Shown here in pieces: positions 33,789-42,335 of a DNA stretch of 64,000 bases (position 1 is the first letter of the stretch; each line of letters starts with the position of its first letter). The DNA comes from Gaiellales bacterium (GTDB lineage: Bacteria > Actinomycetota > Thermoleophilia > Gaiellales > JAICJC01), in contig DASWRM010000069.1 in assembly GCA_036403155.1 (NCBI GenBank), forward strand, positions 1 to 64,000, in the 5' to 3' direction. The position numbers were made by a program, and so were the translations under genes. Below the pieces are notes generated by a model. The model did not search any database and had not been told where the DNA came from. It worked only from the letters and a program-made list of their open reading frames with translations.

Positions 33789-34637
33789 GTGCGCTTCGTC
33801 ATCTGCGACGTGTTCACCGACCGGCCGCTGGCGGGAAACCAGCTGGCTGTCTTCCCCGAGGCGTCGGACATCCCCGAGACGCTCCTGCAGCCGCTCGCGC
33901 GGGAGATCAACTTCTCCGAGACGGTGTTCGTGTACCCGCCCGAGGACCCCGGCCACACCGCGCGCATCCGCATCTTCGTGCCCAAACAGGAGATCGCGTT
34001 CGCCGGCCATCCCGTCCTCGGCACCGCGAGCGTCCTGGGATCCGAGCGCGGGGTCGACCACGTGGTGCTCGAGACGGTACGCGCGCCGGTGCCCGTGCGG
34101 CTCCACGCCGGCGGCGGCACGATGTGGCAGCCGCTTCCCGACGTCCGGCCCTACACGCACGCCGACGCGCTGCTCGACGCGCTCGGCGTCGACGGGTCGC
34201 TGCACTCCGTTGACCGATGGGACAACGGAATGCCGCACGTCTACGTCCGTCTCGACTCCGTCGATCGCGTCAGGGCGCTGCGTCCCGATCTGAACGCGCT
34301 GCAGGAGCTGCCCGACGCGTTCGGGACCGGGTACAACGTGTTCGCCGGTTCGGGGACGCACTACACCAACCGCATGTTCGCTCCCGCCGACGGCGTCCCG
34401 GAGGATCCCGCCACCGGGTCGGCCGCCGGGCCGCTGGCCTGCCACCTGCTCCGCCATGGGGCGCTCGAGCCGCGCACCGAGATCACGATCTCGCAGGGCG
34501 AGCAGGTGGGCCGGCCGAGCACGCTCTACGCCACGGTCGATGGGTCGCGCGATCACGTCACGAGCGTCGAGGTGCGCGGCGACGCGGTCATCGTCGGCGA
34601 GGGCCGCTTCCTGTTGCCACCCGGGGCGCCGGGTTGA
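33789..34637 (+). CDS. PhzF-family isomerase/epimerase
   Basis: A 282-residue two-lobed protein of the phenazine-biosynthesis PhzF family (diaminopimelate-epimerase fold). FVICDVFTDRPLAGNQLAVF and EINFSETVFV carry the conserved N-terminal pattern, with the catalytic Glu in NFSET; GHPVLGTA and DPATGSAAG are the other family loops. No phenazine genes are near, so it probably acts on another small acid. The start GTG at 33789 is the first that fits the family start. Confidence 0.9.
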   Translation: MRFVICDVFTDRPLAGNQLAVFPEASDIPETLLQPLAREINFSETVFVYPPEDPGHTARIRIFVPKQEIAFAGHPVLGTASVLGSERGVDHVVLETVRAPVPVRLHAGGGTMWQPLPDVRPYTHADALLDALGVDGSLHSVDRWDNGMPHVYVRLDSVDRVRALRPDLNALQELPDAFGTGYNVFAGSGTHYTNRMFAPADGVPEDPATGSAAGPLACHLLRHGALEPRTEITISQGEQVGRPSTLYATVDGSRDHVTSVEVRGDAVIVGEGRFLLPPGAPG

Positions 34638-34659
34638 GCGACCGGGTACGCTTGACCGC

Positions 34660-35685
34660 GTGAAGCTCGGCTACGGCCTGATCACCTGCCAGCGCGTCCC
34701 CGGCGACGAGCGCAGCGACGCCGACCTCTACGAGCAGGCGGTCGAACTGGCCGTCGAGGCGGAGCGGCTGGGCCTCGACTCCGTCTGGGTGAGCGAGCAC
34801 CATTTCGTCGACGACGGCTACATGCCGTCGCTGCTCCCCGTGGCCGCCGCCATCGCGGCGCGGACGGAGCGGATCGAGATCGGCACGGCCCTGCTGCTGG
34901 CGCCCCTGCACGACCCCGTGCGGCTGGCGGAGGATGCCGCCACCGTCGACGTGCTCTCGCGCGGCCGCCTCGTGCTCGGCCTCGGCCTCGGCTGGCGCCG
35001 CGAGGAGTTCGAGGGCCTGCACATCCCGCTGGACGAGCGGCGCACGCGCCTGCTGGACTGCATCGCGATCCTCCGGCAAGCCTGGGGCGACGGCCTCGTC
35101 ACGGGCACGAGCCGCACGCCGTATCCCGGCGTCAGCGTGCGGCCGAAGCCCCACCGGCCGGGCGGCCCGCCGATCTGGATCGGCGCGTTCGCCGAGCGCG
35201 CCGTTCGCCGCGCCGGCAGGATCGCCGACGGCTTCATGGCCGGGATCGGCCTCCCCGAGGAGTTCGGCGAGCAGCTGGGATGGGCGCTCGACGAACACGC
35301 GAAGAGCAGCCGCGCCGACCTGCCGTTCGCGCCGAGCATCTACCAGTCGACGTTCGCCTGGGAGGGCGGCGACGCATGGACGGTGATGCGCGACGGCCTG
35401 CACTACCTCGACTGGAAGTACGTCGACATGGATGACGCCTTCGGTCGCGCCGGTGCGGCACCGGAGCCGCCTCCGCTCACGCCCGACAAGGAGGAGGAGC
35501 TGCGCCGCATGACGGTCGTCGGGACGCCGGAGGAGGTCGCTGCCGCGATCCGCGCCTACCGGGACGTCGCCGGTGACGACCTGCACTACATCGCCCAGCT
35601 CTACTGGCCGGGCATGCGGTACGAGCAGCAGCTCCAGGCGCTGCGGGTGTTCGCCGAGCGGGTCGCGCCCGCGCTCCGCTCCTGA
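34660..35685 (+). CDS. Luciferase-like (LLM-class) flavin/F420-dependent oxidoreductase
   Basis: A 341-residue TIM-barrel monooxygenase of the bacterial luciferase superfamily. AERLGLDSVWVSEHHFVDDGY, LLLAPLHDPVRLAEDAATVDVLSRGRL and GGPPIWIGAFAERAVRRAGR are standard. The GTG at 34660 follows the PhzF stop by 22 bases, so the two may be co-transcribed. The cofactor could be FMN or F420; sequence reading alone cannot decide. It converges with the amine oxidase gene. Confidence 0.9.
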   Translation: MKLGYGLITCQRVPGDERSDADLYEQAVELAVEAERLGLDSVWVSEHHFVDDGYMPSLLPVAAAIAARTERIEIGTALLLAPLHDPVRLAEDAATVDVLSRGRLVLGLGLGWRREEFEGLHIPLDERRTRLLDCIAILRQAWGDGLVTGTSRTPYPGVSVRPKPHRPGGPPIWIGAFAERAVRRAGRIADGFMAGIGLPEEFGEQLGWALDEHAKSSRADLPFAPSIYQSTFAWEGGDAWTVMRDGLHYLDWKYVDMDDAFGRAGAAPEPPPLTPDKEEELRRMTVVGTPEEVAAAIRAYRDVAGDDLHYIAQLYWPGMRYEQQLQALRVFAERVAPALRS

Positions 35686-35698
35686 CGCGTCGCGGCCG

Positions 35699-36964
35699 TC
35701 AGGCCGTCGTGGCGAGCGCCGAGCGCACATGCTCGGCGGCCGCGGCGCCGCTGCGGACGGCGCCCTCGAACCAGCCGGCGTGCTCGCTCGCGACGTCCGA
35801 GCCGGCGAAGCAGATGGGCCCCGCCGGCAGGAACCGCCGCGCGTCGACCAGGTCGAGCCGCCCCGCCGGCGCTGTCAGCCAGGTGCCGAGGGAGGCCGGA
35901 TCGCCGATCCAGTCGTGGTACCGCCAGTCGAGCAGCCCGGCGCCAGGGTGGAAGGCGCGCAGCGCGCGCTCGACATGCGCGCGCTCATTGCCGTCGAAGC
36001 GGTCGTCCTGCCATCCGAATCCCGTGACCAGCACGGAGCCGTCGCGCTCGGCTTCCGCGTAGAGCCAGTTCAGCCCGGGGCCGGTCCCGACCGCGATCCC
36101 GTGCGGCTCGACGCCGCGCGCAAGCATCACCACCTTGACGGCCGCGCCGGCGTTTGCTCCCGCCGCCTCGGCCACCCGCACGGGAAGGCCGGGGGAGAAG
36201 CGGACGCCGGGCAGGCAGTTCAGCGGCAGGGCGAGGACAAGCGCGTCGGCCTCCAGCCCATCGCCGGACGAGGTTTCGCAGGTGACGCGGCCGTGTTCGT
36301 GCTCGACCGCCGCCAGCCGCTGCGACAGCCGCACCTCGACGCCCGGCGCGGCCGCCATCGCCTCGGCCAGGGCGCTCCACCCGCCCGCGGGGCCGTGCGC
36401 CAGGCAGGTGACGAGGCCGGCCAGGCCGCCATGGTCGTGCACGGAGTGCAGCGCGTCGGCGACCGCTCCGCGCTCGGGCGGGGCGCCTCCCATCAGCTGC
36501 CACCAGCCCAGCAGGAAGTCCCGCAGCGCGGGGCTCGGTGCCAACCGCTCGACGTACGCTGCGGCCGACAGCGCGCCGATGTCGCGGTCGCCCGCACCGA
36601 CGCGAGCCGCGTCGTCGGCCACCTGCCGGAGTGCGCGCTCCAGCGCCGCCAGCTCGTCCCAGGGCACCGGCAGCCCCGTGCGCAGCGCGCCGTCGGTCAG
36701 CCAGCGCGCCGACCGCACCGGGTCGTAGTCGCGCACGCCGACCGCGTAGCGCTCGAGCTCGGCCCGGACGCGATCCTGCTCCGGCGTGAACCAGGAGCCG
36801 CCCAGCTCGATCAGGCGGCCGCCCAGCTCGCCCGAGTATCCCCGGCCGCCGACACGGTCTCGCGCCTCCAGCACGGTCACCGCCACGCCCGCCTCGGCCA
36901 GGTCGCGGGCGGCCGTCAGGCCCGCCAGCCCGGCGCCGGCCACGATCACGGCCGGCCCGCTCAT
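35699..36964 (-). CDS. Flavin-containing amine oxidase family protein
   Basis: A 421-residue FAD enzyme. The Rossmann start VIVAGAGLAGLTAARDLAEAG with the following VLEARDRVGGRGYS is the flavin monoamine oxidase signature. The C-terminus ICFAGSDVASEHAGWFEGAVRSG is the second FAD-binding stretch. It should oxidise an amine or a related substrate with production of hydrogen peroxide. Its ATG overlaps the stop of the GH15 gene (ATGA). Confidence 0.92.
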   Translation of the reverse strand: MSGPAVIVAGAGLAGLTAARDLAEAGVAVTVLEARDRVGGRGYSGELGGRLIELGGSWFTPEQDRVRAELERYAVGVRDYDPVRSARWLTDGALRTGLPVPWDELAALERALRQVADDAARVGAGDRDIGALSAAAYVERLAPSPALRDFLLGWWQLMGGAPPERGAVADALHSVHDHGGLAGLVTCLAHGPAGGWSALAEAMAAAPGVEVRLSQRLAAVEHEHGRVTCETSSGDGLEADALVLALPLNCLPGVRFSPGLPVRVAEAAGANAGAAVKVVMLARGVEPHGIAVGTGPGLNWLYAEAERDGSVLVTGFGWQDDRFDGNERAHVERALRAFHPGAGLLDWRYHDWIGDPASLGTWLTAPAGRLDLVDARRFLPAGPICFAGSDVASEHAGWFEGAVRSGAAAAEHVRSALATTA

Positions 36965-38775
36965 TCGCCGGTGCCCGCCGCCGCCTTCGCCGGCCCGTCG
37001 CGGAGGTGGCGCCCGCGGTCGAGCACGATCGCCGTGTTCACGAGCGCCAGGTGCGTGAACGCCTGTGGCATGTTGCCGAGCTGCCGGCCGGCCACCGGGT
37101 CGTACTCCTCCGACAGCAGCCCGACGTCGTTGCGCAGGTCGAGCAGCCGCTCGAACAGCTCGCGCGCCTCCGAGTGCTTGCCCTGACCGGCGAGCACGTC
37201 GGCCAGCCAGAACGAGCACGGTAGGAACACGCCCTCGTCGGAGTGCAGCCCGTCCACCTCGCCGCCCTCCGCGGCGCGGTAGCGGAGCACCAGCCCGTCA
37301 CGGGTCAGCTCGCGCCGGATGGCGTCCACCGTCGACACCATCCGCGGGTGATCCGCCTCGATGAACCCGACCGCCGGCATCAGCAGCACGCTGGCATCCA
37401 GGTCGTCGGAGTCGTAGGACTGGGCGAAGGCCTGCTTGCGCTCGCTCCACGCCCTGTCCAGCACCTGGGCGTGGATCTCGTCGCGGATCTCGCGCCAGCG
37501 GTCGACGGGGCCGGTGCGCTCGTACTCCTCGCAGAACCGCACGCCTCGGTCGAAGGCCACCCAGCACATCACCTTCGAGTGGGTGAAGTGCCGGCTCGGC
37601 CCGCGCACCTCCCACAGGCCGGCGTCCGGCTGCCTCCATCCGTTCTCCAGCCAGGCCAGCAGCGAACGCAGCAGCGCCCACGCCGCATCGTCCCGGGGCG
37701 CGCCGTGCACGAGCGTCTGGTACGCCGCGTCCAGCAGCTCGCCGTAGACGTCGAGCTGCAGCTGTGCGGACGCCGCGTTTCCGACCCGCACCGGGTGCGA
37801 GTCCGCATAGCCCGGAAGCCATTCGATCTCCTGCTCGTCGAGCCTGCGCTCTCCGGCCACCCCGTACATGATCTGCAGGTCGCCGGGATCGCCTGCGATC
37901 GCTCGCAGCAGCCACGACCGCCAGGCCATCGCCTCCTCGCGGTATCCGGCCTCGAGCATCGCCCGCAGAGTCAGCGTGGCGTCGCGCAGCCAGCAGAAGC
38001 GGTAGTCCCAGTTGCGCTCGCCGCCGATCGACTCGGGCAGCGAGGTGGTGGGCGCGGCCACGATGCCGCCCGTGGGCCCGTACGTCAGGGCCTTCAGCAC
38101 GAGCAGCGACTGGTGCACCTCGTCGTGGTAGTCGCCGGTGTGGCGGCACTCCGCAGCCCAGCCCAGCCAGTAGCTCTCGCTGTCGTCCAGGGCCTTCTCG
38201 GGATCCATCTCGTCCGGCACGGGCCGGTGGGACGGAAACCAGGTGAGCACGAACGGCACCCGCTCGCCCTCGCGCAGCGTGAACTCGCTCACCGTCCGCA
38301 TGTCCTTGCCGCGGACAGGTGCTGGGGTGCGGAAGCAGAGAGCGTCCGGACCGGCGACGGCGACGCGGGCGTGGTCGACGCGGCGCACCCACGGAACGAT
38401 GTGGCCGTAGTCGAACCGGATGACGAGGTCGGAGCGCATGGGCACCTCGCCGTCGAGGCCCTCGACGATGCGGACGATGTCCGGGTCGTCTCCGCGCGGC
38501 GGCATGAAGTCGATCGCCCGGACGCGACCCTCGGCGCACTCGTAGACCGACTCCAGGATCAGCGTGTCGTGGCGGTACCGGCGCGTCGAGCTGGTGATCC
38601 CGCTGGCCGGTGCCAGCAGCCAGCGGCCGTGGCGCTCGTCTCCCAGCAGCCGCGCGAAGCAGGCGCCCGAGTCGAACCGCGGGAAGCAGCACCAGTCGAT
38701 CGAGGCATCTCGCCCCACCAGCGCCGCGGTCTGGAGGTCGCCGATCAGCGCGTAGTCCTCGATCCGCTGGCTCAG
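36961..38775 (-). CDS. GH15 glucoamylase/trehalase-like enzyme, probable CTG start
   Basis: A 604-residue cytoplasmic (alpha/alpha)6 enzyme. The family N-terminus SQRIEDYALIGDLQTAALVG is fully readable but begins right after a CTG at 38775, which overlaps the TGA of the leader ORF as CTGA. A GTG at 38718 would delete this conserved segment. Other signatures are RDASIDWCCFPRFDSGACF, ERNWDYRFCWLRDATLTL, and the presumed catalytic acids in GLWEVRG and SDEGVFLPCSFW. It is followed by the amine oxidase in an ATGA overlap. Substrate (starch fragments or trehalose) is from the family. Confidence 0.92.
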   Translation of the reverse strand: MSQRIEDYALIGDLQTAALVGRDASIDWCCFPRFDSGACFARLLGDERHGRWLLAPASGITSSTRRYRHDTLILESVYECAEGRVRAIDFMPPRGDDPDIVRIVEGLDGEVPMRSDLVIRFDYGHIVPWVRRVDHARVAVAGPDALCFRTPAPVRGKDMRTVSEFTLREGERVPFVLTWFPSHRPVPDEMDPEKALDDSESYWLGWAAECRHTGDYHDEVHQSLLVLKALTYGPTGGIVAAPTTSLPESIGGERNWDYRFCWLRDATLTLRAMLEAGYREEAMAWRSWLLRAIAGDPGDLQIMYGVAGERRLDEQEIEWLPGYADSHPVRVGNAASAQLQLDVYGELLDAAYQTLVHGAPRDDAAWALLRSLLAWLENGWRQPDAGLWEVRGPSRHFTHSKVMCWVAFDRGVRFCEEYERTGPVDRWREIRDEIHAQVLDRAWSERKQAFAQSYDSDDLDASVLLMPAVGFIEADHPRMVSTVDAIRRELTRDGLVLRYRAAEGGEVDGLHSDEGVFLPCSFWLADVLAGQGKHSEARELFERLLDLRNDVGLLSEEYDPVAGRQLGNMPQAFTHLALVNTAIVLDRGRHLRDGPAKAAAGTGE

Positions 38776-38864
38776 GGGACGCGCACCTCCACGGCGCCGC
38801 CCGCCGACGGCGATCCGACGGCGAGCCCCGACGCGCGCGCGCCGAGCCGAACCGTCAGCGTCAT
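38772..38864 (-). CDS. 30-residue leader ORF of the GH15 gene
   Basis: A short ORF with a textbook ribosome site (AGGAGG 8 bases before the ATG at 38864). The product starts MTLTVRLGARASGLAVGSPS and has no obvious domain. Its TGA stop overlaps the CTG start of the GH15 gene. It most likely exists to deliver ribosomes to a weak start; whether the peptide itself has a role is open. Confidence 0.55.
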   Translation of the reverse strand: MTLTVRLGARASGLAVGSPSAGGAVEVRVP

Positions 38865-38938
38865 CCCTGAATCCTCCTGCGTCGGGTGCTCTCGTGCCGT
38901 ACCGTCGCAGTGAGCGCGACCGGTGTCAAACGGCCGCG

Positions 38939-39517
38939 TCAGGCCGCCTGCGTCGCATGGCGCACCGACCGCAGCGCCTGCGCGACGGCGGCCAGCTCGT
39001 CGAGCATCGGGCCCGCCGAGCGCTCCACCGTCTCGCTCGGGTGGAAGACGCCGTCGTCGCCCATCATCGCCTTCACGAACGGGATCGAGACGGCGTCGTT
39101 CACGGGCACCATCCGCAGCGACACGACGATCTGCTTCGTCATCTGCACCGCCCGCGTTCCGGCCGCGACGCCACCGTAGGACACGAACCCGACCGGCTTT
39201 CGGCTCCACTCCTCGTGGAGGTAGTCGATGGCGTTCTTGAGCGGCGCGTTGATGCCGTGGTTGTACTCCGGCATCACGAAGACGAACGCGTCGGCGGCGT
39301 CGACCGTCTCGCTCCACCGGCGGGTGTGGTCGTGCACGTACTCGTGGAGCCGTGGGTGGTTGGGCTCGTCGAGGAAGGGCAGGTTCCACTCGGCCAGATC
39401 CGCGACCGACACGTCGAACGCTCCGTGCTCGCGGGCCGCGTCGACGAACCACTCGCCGACCGGCAGGCCGATCCGCCCGGGGCGGGTGCTGGCGATGACG
39501 ACGAGGAGGTTCGGCAT
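38939..39517 (-). CDS. NADPH-dependent FMN reductase
   Basis: A 192-residue flavodoxin-fold protein. NLLVVIASTRPGRIGLPVGEW is the FMN phosphate loop; VFVMPEYNHGINAPLKNAIDYL and KPVGFVSYGGVAAGTRAV complete the family pattern. It can supply reduced FMN or reduce quinones or azo compounds. The ATG at 39517 was chosen because the flavin loop follows immediately. It lies 10 bases downstream of the transketolase pair and may be the last gene of that operon. Confidence 0.92.
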   Translation of the reverse strand: MPNLLVVIASTRPGRIGLPVGEWFVDAAREHGAFDVSVADLAEWNLPFLDEPNHPRLHEYVHDHTRRWSETVDAADAFVFVMPEYNHGINAPLKNAIDYLHEEWSRKPVGFVSYGGVAAGTRAVQMTKQIVVSLRMVPVNDAVSIPFVKAMMGDDGVFHPSETVERSAGPMLDELAAVAQALRSVRHATQAA

Positions 39518-39527
39518 GGCGTCCGGG

Positions 39528-40409
39528 CTATTCCCCGAACAGCCGGGCGCGAATCGCGGCGGTGTCGAGGCCCACGGCGGCATCGAGCTCGGCGGCAGTG
39601 CCGTACTCCCGGATCACCCGGCGGGGCACGCCGATCGACCGGACGCCGGCGGTTCTGCCGGTGAGCGCACCCGTGACCAGCGCGGCCAGCGTGCCCTCGA
39701 ACATCGGCTCGACCACGACCACCTCGTCGCCGGTCATGGCGGCGAGCAGGCCCTCTGCGTCGAACGGCGAGACCGTGGTGACGTACAGCACCGTGGCGTC
39801 ACTCCCCTCGACCGCCTCGAGCGTCCGGTCGAGCATCGGCCCCACGGCCAGCACCGTCGGCCCCGAGCCGCGGCGCTCCACCGAGAGGCGGCCCAGCTCC
39901 ACGTGGCGGGTCCGCCGGTTGCCCTCCACCTGCGTGCGCAGATAGGACAGACGGCCGTCGTGGTAGGTGGCGCGGATGAGCTGGTCGACCTCGCCGGCCG
40001 CGCCGGGAACGAGCACCTCCGCGCCCGGGATCGTCAGCAGCGCCTGGACGTCGCCGGGGGAGTGATGGGTCGTTCCCTCCGTGCCGTAGTCGTACGAGCC
40101 GCCCACGGCGATCACGAGCCCGCCCAGCTCCTGGTTGCCGAAGTCCAGCTTCAGCTGCTCGAGCGCGCGCTCGGCCACGAACGGCGCGATCGTGTGCACG
40201 ACGGGATGGAATCCCTCCATCGCGAGGCCGGCCGCGACCCCGACCATCGCCTGCTCCATGATGCCGACGTTGACGGCGCGGGACGGGTCGTGGCGAAACG
40301 CGGGCGCGAACCGGTCGACGCTGATCTCGGCCAGCACGACGGCGACGCGTGGGTCCTCCGCGAACAGCTCGCACACCGTGCCGGCTGCCTGTGCGCGCAT
40401 CGCGGTCAC
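39528..40409 (-). CDS. Transketolase, C-terminal subunit
   Basis: A 293-residue protein equal to the pyrimidine-binding plus C-terminal domains of transketolase. It shows NVGIMEQAMVGVAAGLAMEGF, YDYGTEGTTHHSPGDVQALLTIPGA and a C-terminal domain with a Rossmann-like start (GSGPTVLAVGP). Its GTG start overlaps the stop of the N-terminal subunit (GTGA). The two chains together would transfer two-carbon units using thiamine diphosphate. Confidence 0.92.
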   Translation of the reverse strand: MTAMRAQAAGTVCELFAEDPRVAVVLAEISVDRFAPAFRHDPSRAVNVGIMEQAMVGVAAGLAMEGFHPVVHTIAPFVAERALEQLKLDFGNQELGGLVIAVGGSYDYGTEGTTHHSPGDVQALLTIPGAEVLVPGAAGEVDQLIRATYHDGRLSYLRTQVEGNRRTRHVELGRLSVERRGSGPTVLAVGPMLDRTLEAVEGSDATVLYVTTVSPFDAEGLLAAMTGDEVVVVEPMFEGTLAALVTGALTGRTAGVRSIGVPRRVIREYGTAAELDAAVGLDTAAIRARLFGE

Positions 40410-41089
40410 GATTCCGTCTCCCCGATCAGGGCCACCGTGGCGGTGGGCGCGTCCACGCGCCGCGACAACGACCGCTCGAGCGCCTCGTGGTCGCGCCCGT
40501 CGACCGTCTCGGCGTCCCAGCCGAAGGCGTTGAGCAGGCGCTCGACCGGACGCAGGCGCATGGAGCTCGACCCGTTGTCGATCACAAGCAGCGTCAGGTT
40601 CCCGAGGCCGAGGTGGGGCGCCAGCATGATCGCCTCCCAGTTCGATCCCTCGTTCAGCTCCGCGTCGCCGGTGAGGACGACGACCCGGCTCCGTGACCGC
40701 TTCGCCCGCAGGCCCAGCGCGACCCCACCGGCGAGCGGCAGGCCGTGGCCGAGCGACCCCGTCGAGGCCTCGACTCCCGGAACGAGCAGCCGGTCGGGGT
40801 GACCGCCCAGCCGGCCGCCCTGCCGCATGAAGCCGGCCAGCCAGGACTCGGGGAAAAAGCCGTGGTGGCAGAGCACCGCGTAGTACGCGGCCGGGCCATG
40901 GCCCTTGCTGAGGATGAAGCGGTCGCGGCCCTCCCAGCGTGGGTCTGTCGGATCGACGCTGAGGACGCGCCCGTAGAGCACCAGCAGGGCGTCGAGGGTG
41001 GAGTAGCTGGACGCGTCGTGCTTCTCGTCCCCCGTTGCGCGCGCGGCGAGGCGGACGACCTCGTCGCGGTCGAGCGTGTCGGTGGCCAT
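40406..41089 (-). CDS. Transketolase, N-terminal (thiamine diphosphate) subunit
   Basis: A 227-residue protein. FILSKGHGPAAYYAVL, GSLGHGLPLAGGVALGLRA and the diphosphate/metal motif TGDAELNEGSNWEAIMLA (GDA in place of the commoner GDG) identify the thiamine-diphosphate domain. The ATG at 41089 has GGAGG at ideal spacing. Its upstream region is AT-rich and shared with the divergent ArsR gene. Confidence 0.92.
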   Translation of the reverse strand: MATDTLDRDEVVRLAARATGDEKHDASSYSTLDALLVLYGRVLSVDPTDPRWEGRDRFILSKGHGPAAYYAVLCHHGFFPESWLAGFMRQGGRLGGHPDRLLVPGVEASTGSLGHGLPLAGGVALGLRAKRSRSRVVVLTGDAELNEGSNWEAIMLAPHLGLGNLTLLVIDNGSSSMRLRPVERLLNAFGWDAETVDGRDHEALERSLSRRVDAPTATVALIGETES

Positions 41090-41107
41090 GCCTTCCTCCA
41101 TCGAGGT

Positions 41108-41135
41108 TTGCCTATATAGACAGTCCACTATACAT
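41108..41135. promoter_or_regulatory. Divergent promoter with ArsR-type operator
   Basis: An AT-rich island in GC-rich DNA between the transketolase and ArsR genes. TATAG (41115-41119) and CTATA (41128-41132) form an inverted repeat with 8-base spacing, like ArsR-family sites. TATACA (41129-41134) fits a -10 box for the ArsR gene, and TATAGT on the minus strand (41132-41127) fits one for transketolase, so the operator would cover both promoters. Confidence 0.6.
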
Positions 41136-41151
41136 GCGCTAGGCTGTTCGC

Positions 41152-41451
41152 ATGACGACCGATGTGAAGAATGCAGCGCGGCGCATGAAGGCGCTCGGCC
41201 ATCCGGTGCGGCTCGGCATCGCGATGCGGCTCGCCGAGGAGCCGGAGACATGCGCGTGCGACTTCGCGGAGGTGTTCGCGGTGAGCCAGCCGACGATCAG
41301 CCAGCACCTCCGGGTGCTGCGAGAGGCCGGCGTGGTCACCACCCGGCGGAGGGGAACGCAGATCTGCTACTCGCTCGAGCCGGGCGCCGTCCGGTCGATC
41401 GGCGAGACGGTGGCGGCGCTCACCCTGCCCGCGTTGCGCAGCGCAAGCTGA
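41152..41451 (+). CDS. ArsR/SmtB-family transcriptional regulator
   Basis: A 99-residue winged-helix repressor. The recognition-helix region VFAVSQPTISQHLRVLREAGVV and wing RRGTQICYSLE are classic. ETCACDFAEVF carries a Cys-x-Cys at the place of the ArsR/CadC metal or thiol sensor (ELCVCDL), so metal, metalloid or redox sensing is possible. The gene is divergent from the split transketolase operon and probably controls both. Confidence 0.92.
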   Translation: MTTDVKNAARRMKALGHPVRLGIAMRLAEEPETCACDFAEVFAVSQPTISQHLRVLREAGVVTTRRRGTQICYSLEPGAVRSIGETVAALTLPALRSAS

Positions 41452-41453
41452 GG

Positions 41454-42335
41454 TCAGACCGCCGCCGGCACGCGGACGTGCACGGATGCCGGCTGGACGT
41501 CGATCCGGAACTTCCTCGCCTTGGCCCGGTCGCCGCCGTCCAGCTGGTAGCGCACCTTCCGGTCCAGCTTCACCTTGACCGTGCGGCCCTTCGTCACCTG
41601 CGCGAACGGCGACTCCGCGATGCTGCCGACGGCCGTCCGGGCGGCCGTGCGCGCCCACTGCACGAGCCCGTCCGCCGTGATCACCCCCAGGTCGACCATG
41701 CCGTCGTCCGGCTCCGCGTCCGCGAACACCGTGACGCCGCCGAACAGGGCGCCGACGTTGCCGACGAGGACGCAGCTGGCCCTGCCGGTGAACCACGGTG
41801 ACCCGTCGACGTTCACGGTCGCCCGGAACGGCTTCGACCGCACGGCCCTGGCCCCGGTGACGACGTAGGCGACCCGCCCGAGGCGGTCCTTCAGCCCGCC
41901 GTTCGCCGAGCGGATCATCTCGGCGTCGAACCCGGCTCCCGCCATCACGACGAACCGCTCGCCGTTCATCCGCCCGACGTCCACTGCTCGCGTCTGTTCA
42001 GACAACGCCACCCGGACCGCGCCCTCGATGTCCTTCGGGATGCCCAGATTGCTCGCGAACAGGTTCGCGGTGCCTGCGGGGACGATGGCCAGCGTCACGT
42101 CCGAGCCGGCCATGGCGTCGATGCACCGCTGCACCATGCCGTCGCCGCCCCAGACGATCAGCAGGTCGGCGCCCTGCTTCAGCGCACGCCTCACCTGCTT
42201 GGGCGCCTTGCGGCTCTTGGGCACCTCGTACCAGATCGGCACGTCCACGCCGGCGGTGGCGAGGGTGCGGCGAAGCTGGGGGAGCCCGCCCTCGATAGAC
42301 TTGCCGGCGTGGGCGATCACGGCGATCGTGCTCAT
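41454..42335 (-). CDS. Diacylglycerol kinase-like lipid kinase (DAGK catalytic domain)
   Basis: A 293-residue protein. LLIVWGGDGMVQRCIDAM is the DAGK nucleotide loop (GGDGT-like, here GGDGM), followed by LAIVPAGTANLFASNLGIP and GAGFDAEMI. It should phosphorylate diacylglycerol or a related lipid at the membrane. The Thr-to-Met change in GGDGT is notable. The ATG overlaps the stop of the PAP2 gene (ATGA). Kinase and phosphatase in one operon suggest lipid phosphate cycling. Confidence 0.9.
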   Translation of the reverse strand: MSTIAVIAHAGKSIEGGLPQLRRTLATAGVDVPIWYEVPKSRKAPKQVRRALKQGADLLIVWGGDGMVQRCIDAMAGSDVTLAIVPAGTANLFASNLGIPKDIEGAVRVALSEQTRAVDVGRMNGERFVVMAGAGFDAEMIRSANGGLKDRLGRVAYVVTGARAVRSKPFRATVNVDGSPWFTGRASCVLVGNVGALFGGVTVFADAEPDDGMVDLGVITADGLVQWARTAARTAVGSIAESPFAQVTKGRTVKVKLDRKVRYQLDGGDRAKARKFRIDVQPASVHVRVPAAV

